From contig JAKVBK010000009.1 in NCBI GenBank assembly GCA_022447275.1, positions 33,098 through 97,097 of the forward strand: a stretch of DNA of 64,000 nt. Direction: 5' to 3'. The DNA is from Oceanicola sp. GTDB lineage: Bacteria > Pseudomonadota > Alphaproteobacteria > Rhodobacterales > Rhodobacteraceae. The position numbers were made by a program, and so were the translations under genes. Of this stretch, positions 7,624 to 16,683 are shown in pieces (the first letter of the stretch is position 1; each line of letters begins with the position of its first letter). The notes under the pieces are model-generated. The model searched no databases, was not told the DNA's origin, and saw only the letters and a program-made list of their open reading frames with translations.

Positions 7624-9635
7624 TCGCGCGGCTCTTCCCTCCACGCCGCCTATTGCCGGCCTCTCAGCAGGTATATCGGCCCTATGTGCAGCGTCGGGTA
7701 CCCCCGATGAACTGGGTCGATAGAACCTGGCGGGCGTTGAAAGGCGGGTTGACCGCCATCGGGCCAAGGCGCTTGCGAGGCCGTCAGCGCATCGCTTCCG
7801 TGCTGCGAGGGCTAGAGCAAAATCAGGACTGTCCCGCATCAGAACTGGGCGCACGCGTGGAAGATCTACGCGCAGAGTTTCGGGAGTATGGCCTTCGGCC
7901 AGACCTGCTGGAGCGCGCAGTGGCGCTTGTCGCCGTAGCGGCCTTCCAGGAACGCGGCATGCGGCCCAGGCCCGTGCAGGTTTCCGGCGCGCTCTTGCTG
8001 CTAGACGGCGCAATGCTCGAGATGGCAACAGGCGAAGGCAAAACCTTCACGGCAATATTGGCGGCTGGGGCAGCCGCTATTGCTGGCATGCGGCCACAGG
8101 TCATTACGGTCAATGATTATCTGACAGAGCGAGACGCTGAAAACGGTCAGCCGATTTTTGCACGTTTGGGCCTATCGCTTGGGGTCGTCACCTCGAATAC
8201 AGACAAGGGGGACCGCCCGGCCGCCTATGCTCAGGACATCGTCTATGTGAACAATACCGAGGTCGCCTTTGATTATCTCAAGGACATCGTGGCGCTTGGT
8301 CCCGCACGTAGTCCTGCGCGGCGACTGCTGCGTGCGGCCATCGGTGCGCCAGGCCAACCGAAACCGCAACCCACCATCCTGCCGGGCCTCCATTTTGCGA
8401 TTGTCGACGAAGCGGATGGCATTCTGGTCGACGAGGCATCCACGCCGCTGATCATTTCCGCGAGCCAGGACATGCCCCCTGACCCGGCCCCTTATATCGA
8501 TGCGTTGCGGGTTGCGCGGCAACTCACGGAAGGCGCCGACTGGTTTCAGGAGGCGCGCGCGCGCCGCATAAGGCTGACGGATGCCGGACGCGCCCGTATT
8601 GCCTCGCTGGCCTATCCGCTGGGTGGGCTGTGGCATGTGGCCGGTGCGCGGGAAGAACGGGTGCGCCAGGCGCTACAGGCGCTGCATCTCTACGTGCGGG
8701 ACCGCGACTATATAATCGGAATGGATCCAGACACGTTGGAGCCTGCAATTGTCATCGTGGATGAGAGCACGGGCCGTCCGATGCCGGACCGTTCATGGGA
8801 AGGTGGCTTGCATCAATGCATCGAAGTCAAAGAAGGGCTGGTGCCAACCGCATTGCGCCAAACAATTGCGCGGGTCACCTATCAGCGCTTTTTTCGGCAA
8901 TATTTGCGTATGTCTGGCATGACGGGAACAGGCCTTGAGATCTCTGGTGAGATGCGGAGCTTTTTCGATCTGACAACCTATGCCGTGCCGCCGCATGTCG
9001 CAAGCCAGCGGAGATTTCTTGGCTCCCAGCTTCTGCCGAATGCGCCCGCCAAGATCGCGGCCATCGTGGCGCGTTGCGCCCAGATGCATGCCCAAGGGCG
9101 GCCGGTCTTGGTGGGTACGCGCACCGTCAGCGCCTCAGAGATGGTTTCCAATGCTCTCGAGAGCGCAGGGCTCCCCCATGTCGTGCTGAACGCCCGCCAG
9201 GATGCCGACGAGGCCGATCTGATTGCGCGCGCTGGTGCGCTTGGGGCCATTACCGTAGCAACCAATATGGCAGGGCGGGGGACGGATATCAGCCTCAGCT
9301 CTGCTGCACGCGCTGCCGGAGGGCTGCATGTCATTCTCACAGAGCATCACGAAAGCCGCCGCGTCGACCGGCAGCTTTACGGGCGGGCAGGGCGCCAGGG
9401 GGATCCCGGCTCCTGCGAGGATATAGTCGCGCGCGATGATCCACTCTACAGCCGATTTGCGCCGCGCGTGTCACGCCTCGTCCGCCCTGTACCAGCATGG
9501 TTGGCCATTCGCCTGCTGCGCAGGCGCATGCAGAGGCTTGCGGAAGGCCAATCCGCATACGCGCGCAGGCAACAGTTTAAAACTGAGAAGGATTTGGCAA
9601 AGCAATCAGCGATTGCGGGTGTTGAGCACGGCTAG
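7620..9635 (+). CDS. short SecA paralogue (SecA-like export ATPase)
   Basis: This 671-residue protein starts at an ATGA overlap with the M50 gene; an internal ATG at 7707 is an alternative start. SecA landmarks are Walker A MATGEGKT (about residues 134-141), Walker B VDEADGILVDEASTPLIIS (from about 261), the cross-linking-domain region with IVDESTGRPMP and GLHQCIEVKE, GTRTVSASEM, ATNMAGRGTDI (about 548) and GRAGRQGDPGS (about 588). It ends soon after the second nucleotide-binding domain, with only the first turns of the helical scaffold and no wing, C-terminal linker or zinc-binding tail. Housekeeping SecA is about 900 residues, so this is an accessory paralogue. Its position suggests it energises export of the giant protein (inference). 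Motor motifs look intact, so it is not obviously a pseudogene. Confidence 0.83.
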   Translation: MIARLFPPRRLLPASQQVYRPYVQRRVPPMNWVDRTWRALKGGLTAIGPRRLRGRQRIASVLRGLEQNQDCPASELGARVEDLRAEFREYGLRPDLLERAVALVAVAAFQERGMRPRPVQVSGALLLLDGAMLEMATGEGKTFTAILAAGAAAIAGMRPQVITVNDYLTERDAENGQPIFARLGLSLGVVTSNTDKGDRPAAYAQDIVYVNNTEVAFDYLKDIVALGPARSPARRLLRAAIGAPGQPKPQPTILPGLHFAIVDEADGILVDEASTPLIISASQDMPPDPAPYIDALRVARQLTEGADWFQEARARRIRLTDAGRARIASLAYPLGGLWHVAGAREERVRQALQALHLYVRDRDYIIGMDPDTLEPAIVIVDESTGRPMPDRSWEGGLHQCIEVKEGLVPTALRQTIARVTYQRFFRQYLRMSGMTGTGLEISGEMRSFFDLTTYAVPPHVASQRRFLGSQLLPNAPAKIAAIVARCAQMHAQGRPVLVGTRTVSASEMVSNALESAGLPHVVLNARQDADEADLIARAGALGAITVATNMAGRGTDISLSSAARAAGGLHVILTEHHESRRVDRQLYGRAGRQGDPGSCEDIVARDDPLYSRFAPRVSRLVRPVPAWLAIRLLRRRMQRLAEGQSAYARRQQFKTEKDLAKQSAIAGVEHG

Positions 9636-9869
9636 TGCTGGGAAGCCGCTGGGGTGTTTTGTGCGCCTTTCGCTCAACAAGATCGAATCTCATTGCCCGC
9701 CGTACTTGGCACGATGGCGCGGCCGACGATGCGGATGTAATGATGTTATCAAGCGCAATCTGAATTCCACGGTGCCGATCGCGCAGGAAAGTCCGTTGCG
9801 GCTGCTTCTATTCGCAAGCGAATTGATAGCACGCGTGCCAAGCGTCATTGATCTGTCTTGGAGGTTCAG

Positions 9870-9945
9870 TGGTGAGCCGTGCAGGATTCGAACCTGCGAC
9901 CCACTGATTAAAAGTCAGTTGCTCTACCAACTGAGCTAACGGCCC
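9870..9945 (-). tRNA. tRNA-Lys (UUU)
   Basis: On the minus strand the sequence folds as a standard 76-nt tRNA with encoded CCA. It has a 7-bp acceptor stem (GGGCCGT with ACGGCTC), D-arm GCTC...GC, an anticodon stem ACTGA/TCAGT around loop CTTTTAA (anticodon TTT), and a T-arm GCAGG TTCGAAT CCTGC. It sits alone between the SecA-like gene and dapF. I see no integrase or duplicated 3' end nearby that would suggest an attachment site in use. Confidence 0.96.
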
Positions 9946-10080
9946 ACTCGAGGACTGCCGTTTAGGAGACCGCGCCGGAGGGGTCAACCCCCCAAACTTC
10001 AGTAAATTTCATGACCGGCAAAAATCAGGGCTTGGTGCCGGCTCAAAACACCATGCGGCACCGTTGCCTGCAGGCAGTTC

Positions 10081-10116
10081 TTTGCAATTTGCGTCTTCGG
10101 GCGTATATGCGCGCAC
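10081..10116 (+). promoter_or_regulatory. candidate sigma-70 promoter of dapF, possibly leaderless
   Basis: TTGCAA (10082-10087) and TATATG (10104-10109) are 16 bp apart and place transcription start within one or two bases of the dapF ATG at 10117. No ribosome-binding site is seen between them. The match is moderate (4 of 6 in each box), so this is a suggestion only. Confidence 0.35.
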
Positions 10117-10974
10117 ATGCAAGACGCACCGACACATATCACCCCCGCGGGGTTACCCTTTCTCAAGATGCATGGGCTGGGCAACGATTTCGTTGTTCTG
10201 GACAACCGTGCGGGTGGGGTGACGGTGTCGGCGGCACTGGCGCGCGCGCTGGGCGATCGGCATCGCGGTGTCGGCTATGATCAACTGGCCGTGCTGGAAT
10301 CCGATGCCGAAGCGGATGGTGCGCTTGTTTTCTATAATGCCGACGGGTCGATATCGGGGGCCTGTGGCAATGCAACGCGCTGCGTGGCGCGCTTGCTCCT
10401 GGACGAGACTGGCCAGACCAGCCTGCGGCTGCGCACCGAGCGCGGGCTTTTGGAGTGCCGGGAGCGCGGGAATGGCCTGACGGAGGTCAATATGGGGGTG
10501 CCGCTCCTTGATTGGCGTGACGTGCCCTTGGCCTCGGAAATGGATACGCTGGCGTTGCCGATCGAGGGCGCGCCCACGGCAACGGGCATGGGCAACCCCC
10601 ACTGCACCTTCTTTGTGGAGGATGCCGAAAGCATCGATCTCGAACGGTTTGGCCCGCAGCATGAGCATCACCCGCTCTACCCCGAGCGCACCAATGTCCA
10701 GGTGGCCCATGTCATCGGGCCGGACAGGCTGCGGATGCGGGTATGGGAGCGCGGCGTTGGGATCACGCTGGCCTCCGGCTCTTCTTCCTGTGCAACTGCG
10801 GTTGCGGCGGCACGCCGGGGTCTGACCGGGCGGGCGGTCCAGATCGAGTTGGATGGGGGGCTGATCGAGATTGACTGGCGCCCAGACGGGGTGCGCATGA
10901 CTGGCCCCACCGCGCTTGTCTTTGCGGGCGAATTGTCAGCGGCCTTTCTCAGCGGGGTGGCAGATGGATCGTAA
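10117..10974 (+). CDS. dapF: diaminopimelate epimerase
   Basis: This 285-residue enzyme interconverts LL- and meso-diaminopimelate in lysine and peptidoglycan synthesis. The two catalytic cysteines are visible: C83 in GACGNATR and C225 in [25 protein letters not shown] is the family's N-terminal hallmark; about 16 residues precede it, as in other Rhodobacteraceae members. No Shine-Dalgarno precedes the ATG, but a TATATG box ends 7 bases upstream, so the message may be leaderless. Its 3' end overlaps mtaB by 11 bp, indicating co-transcription. Confidence 0.96.
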   Translation: MQDAPTHITPAGLPFLKMHGLGNDFVVLDNRAGGVTVSAALARALGDRHRGVGYDQLAVLESDAEADGALVFYNADGSISGACGNATRCVARLLLDETGQTSLRLRTERGLLECRERGNGLTEVNMGVPLLDWRDVPLASEMDTLALPIEGAPTATGMGNPHCTFFVEDAESIDLERFGPQHEHHPLYPERTNVQVAHVIGPDRLRMRVWERGVGITLASGSSSCATAVAAARRGLTGRAVQIELDGGLIEIDWRPDGVRMTGPTALVFAGELSAAFLSGVADGS

Positions 10975-12232
10975 AGCCCCCGTATTCTCTACCCATGGGT
11001 GTCGCCTGAACGCCTATGAGACAGAAGCAATGAAGGATCTGGCCAACAAGGCTGGTCTCGATGACGCTGTCATCGTGAACACCTGCGCGGTCACGTCAGA
11101 GGCTGTGCGCAAGGCGCGCCAGGATATCCGCAAGCTGCGCCGGGAGAACCCGAACGCCACGTTGATCGTGACGGGGTGTGCCGCCCAGACCGATCCCGAC
11201 AGCTTTGCTGCGATGGAAGAAGTCGATCGCGTCATCGGCAATACCGAGAAGATGCAGCCCGAAACCTGGGCCGCCATGGCGCCAGATCTGATCGGGTCGA
11301 CAGAGCCCGTGCAGGTGGATGACATCATGTCCGTCACGGAGACGGCCGGGCATCTGATCGACGGGTTCGGCACGCGCGCGCGCGCCTATGTTCAGGTGCA
11401 GAACGGCTGCGATCACCGCTGCACCTTCTGCATCATCCCTTACGGTCGGGGCAATTCGCGCTCGGTGCCGGCGGGGGTGGTTGTGGATCAGGTGAACCGG
11501 CTGGTGGAGCGCGGGTATCAGGAAATCGTGTTGACCGGGGTCGATCTGACCTCCTGGGGCGCGGATCTTCCCGGGACACCGCCGCTTGGGGATCTGGTGC
11601 GCCGCATTTTGCGGCTGACGGATGTGGCGCGTCTGAGGATCAGTTCGATCGATTCCATTGAAGTCGATGATGCGCTCATGGACGCGATTGCAACAGAGCC
11701 GCGCTTGATGCCGCATCTTCATCTCAGCCTCCAGCATGGTGACGATCTGATCTTGAAGCGGATGAAACGTCGGCACCTGTCTGGCGATGCCATTCGGTTT
11801 TGCGAAGAGGCCCGCGCCGCACGGCCAGGTATCACTTTTGGGGCCGATATTATCGCCGGTTTCCCGACCGAGACCGAGGCCGCTTTTGAAAACGCGCTGG
11901 CACTGGTGGACAGCTGCCATCTGACATGGCTGCACGTGTTTCCCTATTCGCCACGCCCCGGTACGCCAGCAGCCCGGATGCCCCAAACCGATGGGCGCCT
12001 GATCAAGGAACGCGCAGCCCGTTTGCGTGCGGCAGGAGCGCGGGCGGTTGAGACCCATCTTCAAGCACAGGTGGGCCGCGCCCATCGCGTCTTGATGGAA
12101 AGCCCGCTCATGGGGCGGACCGAACAGTTTGCCGAGGTCAATTTTGAGACGGAGCAGGCGGTGGGCAGCGTGGTGGCAACCACCATCACCGGGGTGCGCG
12201 ATGGGCGCTTGTCCGGGCGTGTCGCGGAGTAA
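10964..12232 (+). CDS. mtaB: tRNA t6A37 methylthiotransferase MtaB (radical SAM)
   Basis: This 422-residue protein belongs to the methylthiotransferase family. The N-terminal iron-sulfur cysteines are in [16 protein letters not shown] and GCAAQTDP, and the radical-SAM cluster motif CDHRCTFC follows within PYGRGNSRS. MtaB adds a methylthio group to t6A37 of ANN-decoding tRNAs to give ms2t6A. I chose ATG 10964 (MDRKAPVF) because upstream codons lie inside dapF; the genes overlap by 11 bp. [10 protein letters not shown] rather than the MiaB- or RimO-type start supports MtaB. Confidence 0.93.
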   Translation: MDRKAPVFSTHGCRLNAYETEAMKDLANKAGLDDAVIVNTCAVTSEAVRKARQDIRKLRRENPNATLIVTGCAAQTDPDSFAAMEEVDRVIGNTEKMQPETWAAMAPDLIGSTEPVQVDDIMSVTETAGHLIDGFGTRARAYVQVQNGCDHRCTFCIIPYGRGNSRSVPAGVVVDQVNRLVERGYQEIVLTGVDLTSWGADLPGTPPLGDLVRRILRLTDVARLRISSIDSIEVDDALMDAIATEPRLMPHLHLSLQHGDDLILKRMKRRHLSGDAIRFCEEARAARPGITFGADIIAGFPTETEAAFENALALVDSCHLTWLHVFPYSPRPGTPAARMPQTDGRLIKERAARLRAAGARAVETHLQAQVGRAHRVLMESPLMGRTEQFAEVNFETEQAVGSVVATTITGVRDGRLSGRVAE

Positions 12233-12315
12233 GCCTCGATGGGGTGCGCGCGCCTCTCTCCCCTCGCGCGGCCTAGGCTAACCTGCACTGTTTCATTCAT
12301 TGACGAGTAAACTCC

Positions 12316-12936
12316 ATGCATCCCAACCCAGCGTTTCGCCAGGAAGACACTGCCCGCAATCTGGCTTTTGCCCGCGAGCGGGGCTTTGGCACCCTTTGCA
12401 TCAACGGCCCCCACGGTCCCCAGCTCAGCCACGTCCCCTTTTTGCTGAGCGCTGAGGGCACGCAGGCGGAGCTTCATCTCGTGCGCTCCAATCCGATTGC
12501 CCGGATGGGGGCGCCCGCGCCCGCTGTTCTGTCGGTGGCAGGGCCCGATGGCTATATCTCGCCCGACTGGTATGGCCTGCAAGATCAGGTGCCGACCTGG
12601 AACTATGTGGCCGTGCATCTGCGCGGCGTGCTCCGGCCTGCGCCGGAGGCGGATCTGCGGGCGCATCTTGATCGGGTGTCTGCGCATTTCGAAACCATGC
12701 TGCCCGCAAAGCAGCCTTGGCACACTGCGAAGATGACGCCGCAGATGCTGGCGCGCATGATGCGGCAGATTCTGCTGTTCACGCTTGAGATCGACGACAT
12801 CTCGGGCACGTGGAAGCTCGGCCAGAACAAAACACAGCCCGCCCGGCTTGGGGCTGCAGATGGGGTAGAGGCCTTTTCACCCGGCTCGGAAACGGCGGTT
12901 TTGTCTGCCCTTATGCGGGGCGTTGACGACAGTTAG
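12316..12936 (+). CDS. PaiB-type FMN-binding protein
   Basis: This 206-residue protein resembles the PaiB 'FMN-binding negative transcriptional regulator' group. It starts MHPNPAFRQ and carries SHVPFLL, a mid-protein GPDGYISPDWYG and a C-terminal KLGQNK typical of the family. PaiB was described in Bacillus as a repressor of protease and sporulation genes, but many members probably act only as flavin reductase-like split-barrel proteins. There is no DNA-binding domain to see. It lies 83 bp after mtaB with no clear Shine-Dalgarno. The exact role is unknown. Confidence 0.85.
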   Translation: MHPNPAFRQEDTARNLAFARERGFGTLCINGPHGPQLSHVPFLLSAEGTQAELHLVRSNPIARMGAPAPAVLSVAGPDGYISPDWYGLQDQVPTWNYVAVHLRGVLRPAPEADLRAHLDRVSAHFETMLPAKQPWHTAKMTPQMLARMMRQILLFTLEIDDISGTWKLGQNKTQPARLGAADGVEAFSPGSETAVLSALMRGVDDS

Positions 12937-13042
12937 ATGCGCAGGTGCCACTTGGGGGCTGTAACTTCCCTGACGCGCGGCGCAGGATGGGCCGAACGCG
13001 GCGCGTTGAGGCCCCGCACAGCCCTATCTGGAGGACCCCTGA

Positions 13043-13645
13043 ATGAAGCTCTACCACAACGCGGCATCGCCTTTCGTGCGTAAGGTCCATCTTCTGGTGA
13101 TCGAATCGGGCCAGGAAGACAGTGTCGAACTGGTGGCATCGGGGGGAAGCCCCATGGACAGCTCAAACATGCCGGTGGCTGAAAATCCGCTCGGCAAGAT
13201 TCCCGCCCTTGAGCGCACGGATGGCCCCGCGCTCTATGACAGCCGGGTGATCTGCCAGTACCTTGATGCGTTGGCAGGCGGGGGGTTCTACCCAGAGGCC
13301 CGCAAGTGGGAAGCCATGGTTCTGGAGGCGACGGCAGATGGCATCATGGATGCGGCTGTTTTGATGGTCTATGAGGGGCGCTGCCGTCCTGAAGAAATGG
13401 TCTATGACGCTTGGGTGGAGGCGCAGTGGGATAAGGTGAGCCGCGCGCTGGACGCGATCGAGGCTCGGTGGCTGAGTCACCTGCACGGCCCCATGGACAT
13501 GGGCCACCTCGCCACCGCGGCCGCGCTTGGGTATCTCGATTTCCGCCATGAAGCGCGCGATTGGCGCGCGGGGCGGCCCTCTCTGGCTGCGTGGTTTGGC
13601 ACCTTCTCCGAACGTGACAGCTTCCAACGCTCTGCGCCGTCCTGA
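13043..13645 (+). CDS. glutathione S-transferase family protein
   Basis: This 200-residue protein has the GST arrangement. The N-terminal thioredoxin-like domain starts MKLYHNAASPFVRKV, with Ser10 of SPFVRK the likely thiol-activating residue. NPLGKIPALE carries the cis-Pro and is followed by the YDSRVICQYLD glutathione-site Ser. An all-helical C-terminal domain follows. GGACC about 8 bases before the ATG may serve as ribosome-binding site. The substrate is unknown. The gene converges on the outer-membrane protein gene at 13713. Confidence 0.9.
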   Translation: MKLYHNAASPFVRKVHLLVIESGQEDSVELVASGGSPMDSSNMPVAENPLGKIPALERTDGPALYDSRVICQYLDALAGGGFYPEARKWEAMVLEATADGIMDAAVLMVYEGRCRPEEMVYDAWVEAQWDKVSRALDAIEARWLSHLHGPMDMGHLATAAALGYLDFRHEARDWRAGRPSLAAWFGTFSERDSFQRSAPS

Positions 13646-13655
13646 GCGCGGCGCA

Positions 13656-13687
13656 TAAAAGAAGGCGCAGCCCGTGCAGGCTGCGCC
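13656..13687 (-). terminator. intrinsic terminator between convergent genes
   Basis: GGCGCAGCC (13664-13672) pairs perfectly with GGCTGCGCC (13679-13687) around a 6-base loop. On the minus strand the stem is followed by TTCTTTTAT, so it terminates the minus-strand barrel gene best. It may also stop the GST transcript. Confidence 0.75.
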
Positions 13688-13712
13688 ATCGATACCGGGA
13701 TCGAGCGTTTGC

Positions 13713-14384
13713 TCAGAAATTGTAACTGACGCCGAGATTCAACGCATTGGTGATGATATCGGTTGAGAAGCTGCCGCCGCCTGTCAGGTCGGCCTCGTTC
13801 ATGGAATAGGTGCCCTTGTACTCCGCGAACACGCCCCACGTGTCATTGATGTCATAGTTAAAGCCAGCCATCCAAGCGACGGCCGGGCCGGTCACTTGAT
13901 ATTCGAAGGTTTTGGGGCCGCCGTCGCGCTGCACATCCACATGGGGGATCGACAGGCCCGCGCCGCCGCCGACATAGGGTGTCAGCCGACCAGAGGCCCA
14001 CCGGCCCGGCCAACGATAGAATGCATTCACTGTAACGATGTTGATTCCGTCGGTGAGTTCGAATCTGTCGAAGTTATTGGCAGCCCGGATGTCATCTTCG
14101 AGGTAGACTTTCGCGTGATTGAGTTCGACCCCGAAGCCCACGTTTTCGGAGCGCCACCATGTGGCGCGCACGCCGTAATAGGGGGGTGTCTCGGCCGAAC
14201 GGCCTTCCCAACCTGCCCGAAAGCTGAAGCTGTCGCCCGGCTCCGCGTACTTGACAGTTGAATGGGGGGACGACTGTGCGCCTAGGTAAAAAGAAAGCTG
14301 CATTTCGGCATGGGCCGCAGCGGTGCCAAGGGGCACACCCAGCACGCAGGCCATGGCAGTGGCTCTCATCAGCTGTCCCGTCAT
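13713..14384 (-). CDS. outer-membrane beta-barrel protein, LpxQ (lipid A oxidase)-like
   Basis: This 223-residue protein has a signal peptide (MTGQLMRATAMACVLGVPLG... cut near AHA|EMQ) and alternating beta-strand segments, and it ends in Phe (GVSYNF), as outer-membrane barrels do. LSFYLGAQSSPHS, GWEGRS and PPYYGVRATWW recall the rhizobial LpxQ lipid A oxidase family, which converts the proximal glucosamine of lipid A to aminogluconate. Catalysis is not assured from the sequence. I chose ATG 14384, with GGGAG ten bases upstream, over the in-frame TTG at 14399. The gene stands alone. Confidence 0.72.
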   Translation of the reverse strand: MTGQLMRATAMACVLGVPLGTAAAHAEMQLSFYLGAQSSPHSTVKYAEPGDSFSFRAGWEGRSAETPPYYGVRATWWRSENVGFGVELNHAKVYLEDDIRAANNFDRFELTDGINIVTVNAFYRWPGRWASGRLTPYVGGGAGLSIPHVDVQRDGGPKTFEYQVTGPAVAWMAGFNYDINDTWGVFAEYKGTYSMNEADLTGGGSFSTDIITNALNLGVSYNF

Positions 14385-14734
14385 ATTTTGAACTCCCAAA
14401 GTCTAAAACATCTGTGTTGGCTATAACACTGACCCTCCGGAAGTAGCAAAGGGGGACGAGAAATCTACCTCTGCTGCAGCTTTTTCGGAGGATGATGAAT
14501 GCGCCCAACTCAATTGCGCTTTAGATGCCCAAGCTTGGGGCATTTTGCCTCGTTTTGGGGGGATTTTACCCTTCTGTGCGTCATCCGGTCGCGGATGCGC
14601 CGCATTGTCCGATAGACGCTCTATGTCGCCGAGTCTAAACGGGCGTGAGAAAAATCTTGCGCGCTGCGAGTCAGGCGCGCCATAGACCGTTTCGAATGGC
14701 TTAAGCCGCAACGCAATCTAGAGAGGGAATACCT
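14385..14734. other. intergenic region upstream of petA and the barrel gene
   Basis: These 350 bases between divergently transcribed genes contain no credible ORF. A perfect 12-bp palindrome CCCAAGCTTGGG (14528-14539) extends imperfectly to ATGCCC/GGGCAT and could be an operator or a small hairpin. The petA ribosome-binding site (GAGAGGGA) lies just before the GTG. I cannot place the promoters with confidence. Confidence 0.4.
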
Positions 14735-15298
14735 GTGTCCCAAGCCGAAGATCACGAAGCAACGCGCCGCGACTTCCTGTACTACGCAACTGCCGGTGCC
14801 GGAGCTGTGACTGCTGGTGCCGCTGTCTGGCCTCTGGTCAACCAGATGAACCCGTCGGCGGACGTGCTTGCGCTGGCATCGATCCGCGTGGATGTGGGGG
14901 CCGTCGAAGAAGGCACCCAGATCACTGTCCTGTGGCAGGGCAAGCCCGTGTTCATCCGCCGCCGTACCGCCGATGAGATCGCCGCAGCGCGCGACGTGGA
15001 TATGTCCGATCTGCAAGATCCGATCGCGCGCAACGACAACCTCAGCGATGGCGTCGACGCTACCGATGAGAACCGCGCACTTGACGAGGCCGGCGAATGG
15101 CTGGTGCAGATGGGCGTGTGTACACACCTTGGATGCGTTCCGCTGGGCGACGGCGCGGGCGAGTTCGGGGGCTGGTTCTGCCCCTGCCACGGTTCGCACT
15201 ACGATACGGCCGGCCGCATTCGCAAAGGCCCGGCGCCGCAGAACCTGCTGGTACCGCAGGCCGAATTTGTCGACGAAACAACAATTAAGCTTGGTTAA
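14735..15298 (+). CDS. petA: Rieske iron-sulfur subunit of cytochrome bc1
   Basis: This 187-residue subunit is anchored by an uncleaved Tat-type N-terminus ([16 protein letters not shown]). The 2Fe-2S ligands are C129 and H131 in CTHLGC and C149 and H152 in [10 protein letters not shown]134 and C151 should form the family disulfide. It transfers electrons from ubiquinol to cytochrome c1 on the periplasmic side. The start is GTG with GAGAGGGA upstream. It is first gene of the petABC (fbcFBC) operon, 15 bp before petB. Confidence 0.97.
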   Translation: MSQAEDHEATRRDFLYYATAGAGAVTAGAAVWPLVNQMNPSADVLALASIRVDVGAVEEGTQITVLWQGKPVFIRRRTADEIAAARDVDMSDLQDPIARNDNLSDGVDATDENRALDEAGEWLVQMGVCTHLGCVPLGDGAGEFGGWFCPCHGSHYDTAGRIRKGPAPQNLLVPQAEFVDETTIKLG

Positions 15299-15313
15299 GG
15301 GAGACCGCAGCTC

Positions 15314-16660
15314 ATGTCCGGAATTCCGCACGATCACTACGAACCGAAAAGCGGCTTCGAAAAGTGGCTCCACAGCCGCCTGCCGATCGTAGGCCTCGCC
15401 TATGATACATTGATGATCCCCACACCCAAAAACCTGAACTGGATGTGGATCTGGGGCATCGTCCTGACCTTTACCCTCGTGCTGCAGATCATCACTGGCA
15501 TCGTGCTGGTGATGCATTACACGCCGCATGTGGATCTGGCCTTCGCCTCCGTCGAGCACATCATGCGCGACGTGAACGGTGGCCACATGATCCGCTACCT
15601 GCACATGAACGGCGCATCGCTGTTCTTCGTGGCGGTATATGCGCACATCTTCCGTGGCCTCTACTACGGCTCCTACAAGGCGCCGCGCGAAGTGACATGG
15701 ATCATCGGCATGCTCATCTACCTGCTGATGATGGGCACCGCGTTCATGGGCTACGTTCTGCCCTGGGGCCAGATGTCCTTCCACGGCACGGCTGTGATCA
15801 CCGGCCTGTTCGGCGCGATCCCCTTCGTGGGCGAGGCGCTGCAGACATGGCTGCTGGGCGCATCCGCTGTTGGACAGCCCGCGCTGAACCGCTTCTTCTC
15901 GCTGCATTACCTGCTGCCCTTCGTGATTGCCGGCCTCGTGGCGGTGCACATCTGGGCCTTCCACAGCACCGGCAACAACAACCCAACCGGTGTTGAAGTG
16001 CGTCGGACATCCAAGGAAGAAGCAGAGCGCGACACCCTGCCGTTCTGGCCTTACTTCGTGATCAAGGACCTGTTTGCACTGGCCGTGATCGGCGTTGTGT
16101 TCTTCGCCATCGTTGGCTTCATGCCCAACTACCTTGGCCACCCCGACAACTACATCGAGGCAAACCCGCTGGCGACGCCTGCGCACATCGTGCCCGAATG
16201 GTACTTCCTGCCCTTCTACGCGATCCTGCGGGCCTTCACCGCCGATGTGTGGGTGGTGATCGCGGTTGAGTGGATCTCGTTCGGCGTGATCGACGCGAAG
16301 TTCTTCGGCGTGCTGGCCATGTTTGGTGCGATCGCTGTGATGGCGCTGGCGCCTTGGCTGGATACCTCCTCGGTGCGTTCGGGTCGGTATCGTCCGCAGT
16401 TCAAGATCTGGTTTGCACTGCTCGTAGCAGACTTCTTCTTCCTGATGTGGCTCGGCGCCATGCCGGCAGAAGAGCCCTATGCAAGCCTGTCGCTGCTCGC
16501 ATCCACCTACTGGTTCGCCTACTTCCTGGTGATCCTGCCTCTGTTGGGTGTGATCGAGAAGCCGCTGCCGACACCGTCAACCATCGAAGATGACTTCAAG
16601 GCCCACTACGGTGATGATCAAGGCGGCGCTGGTAGCTCTGCTGCGACCCCGGCCGAATAA
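15314..16660 (+). CDS. petB: cytochrome b subunit of cytochrome bc1
   Basis: This 448-residue membrane protein is a full-length bacterial cytochrome b with eight predicted transmembrane helices. Features include the Qo-site PEWY motif (VPEWYFLPF), heme-ligand histidines in the HMNGASLFF and HYLLPF helices, and the [20 protein letters not shown] segment. It oxidises ubiquinol and reduces quinone across the membrane. It lies between petA and petC with short gaps. Confidence 0.98.
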   Translation: MSGIPHDHYEPKSGFEKWLHSRLPIVGLAYDTLMIPTPKNLNWMWIWGIVLTFTLVLQIITGIVLVMHYTPHVDLAFASVEHIMRDVNGGHMIRYLHMNGASLFFVAVYAHIFRGLYYGSYKAPREVTWIIGMLIYLLMMGTAFMGYVLPWGQMSFHGTAVITGLFGAIPFVGEALQTWLLGASAVGQPALNRFFSLHYLLPFVIAGLVAVHIWAFHSTGNNNPTGVEVRRTSKEEAERDTLPFWPYFVIKDLFALAVIGVVFFAIVGFMPNYLGHPDNYIEANPLATPAHIVPEWYFLPFYAILRAFTADVWVVIAVEWISFGVIDAKFFGVLAMFGAIAVMALAPWLDTSSVRSGRYRPQFKIWFALLVADFFFLMWLGAMPAEEPYASLSLLASTYWFAYFLVILPLLGVIEKPLPTPSTIEDDFKAHYGDDQGGAGSSAATPAE

Positions 16661-16683
16661 AGACACGAAAAGGAACGTCTCCA

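Noticed and set aside
9436..9939. 167-codon frame reaching into the tRNA
   Set aside because: Overlaps the SecA-like gene and tRNA-Lys in the wrong frame; the C-terminal part reads the tRNA.
9636..10116. Possible integration site at tRNA-Lys
   Set aside because: No integrase, no repeated tRNA 3' fragment and core genes on both sides.
14621..16186. 521-codon frame on the minus strand
   Set aside because: Opposite petA and petB; His- and Gln-rich nonsense typical of antisense to GC-rich genes.
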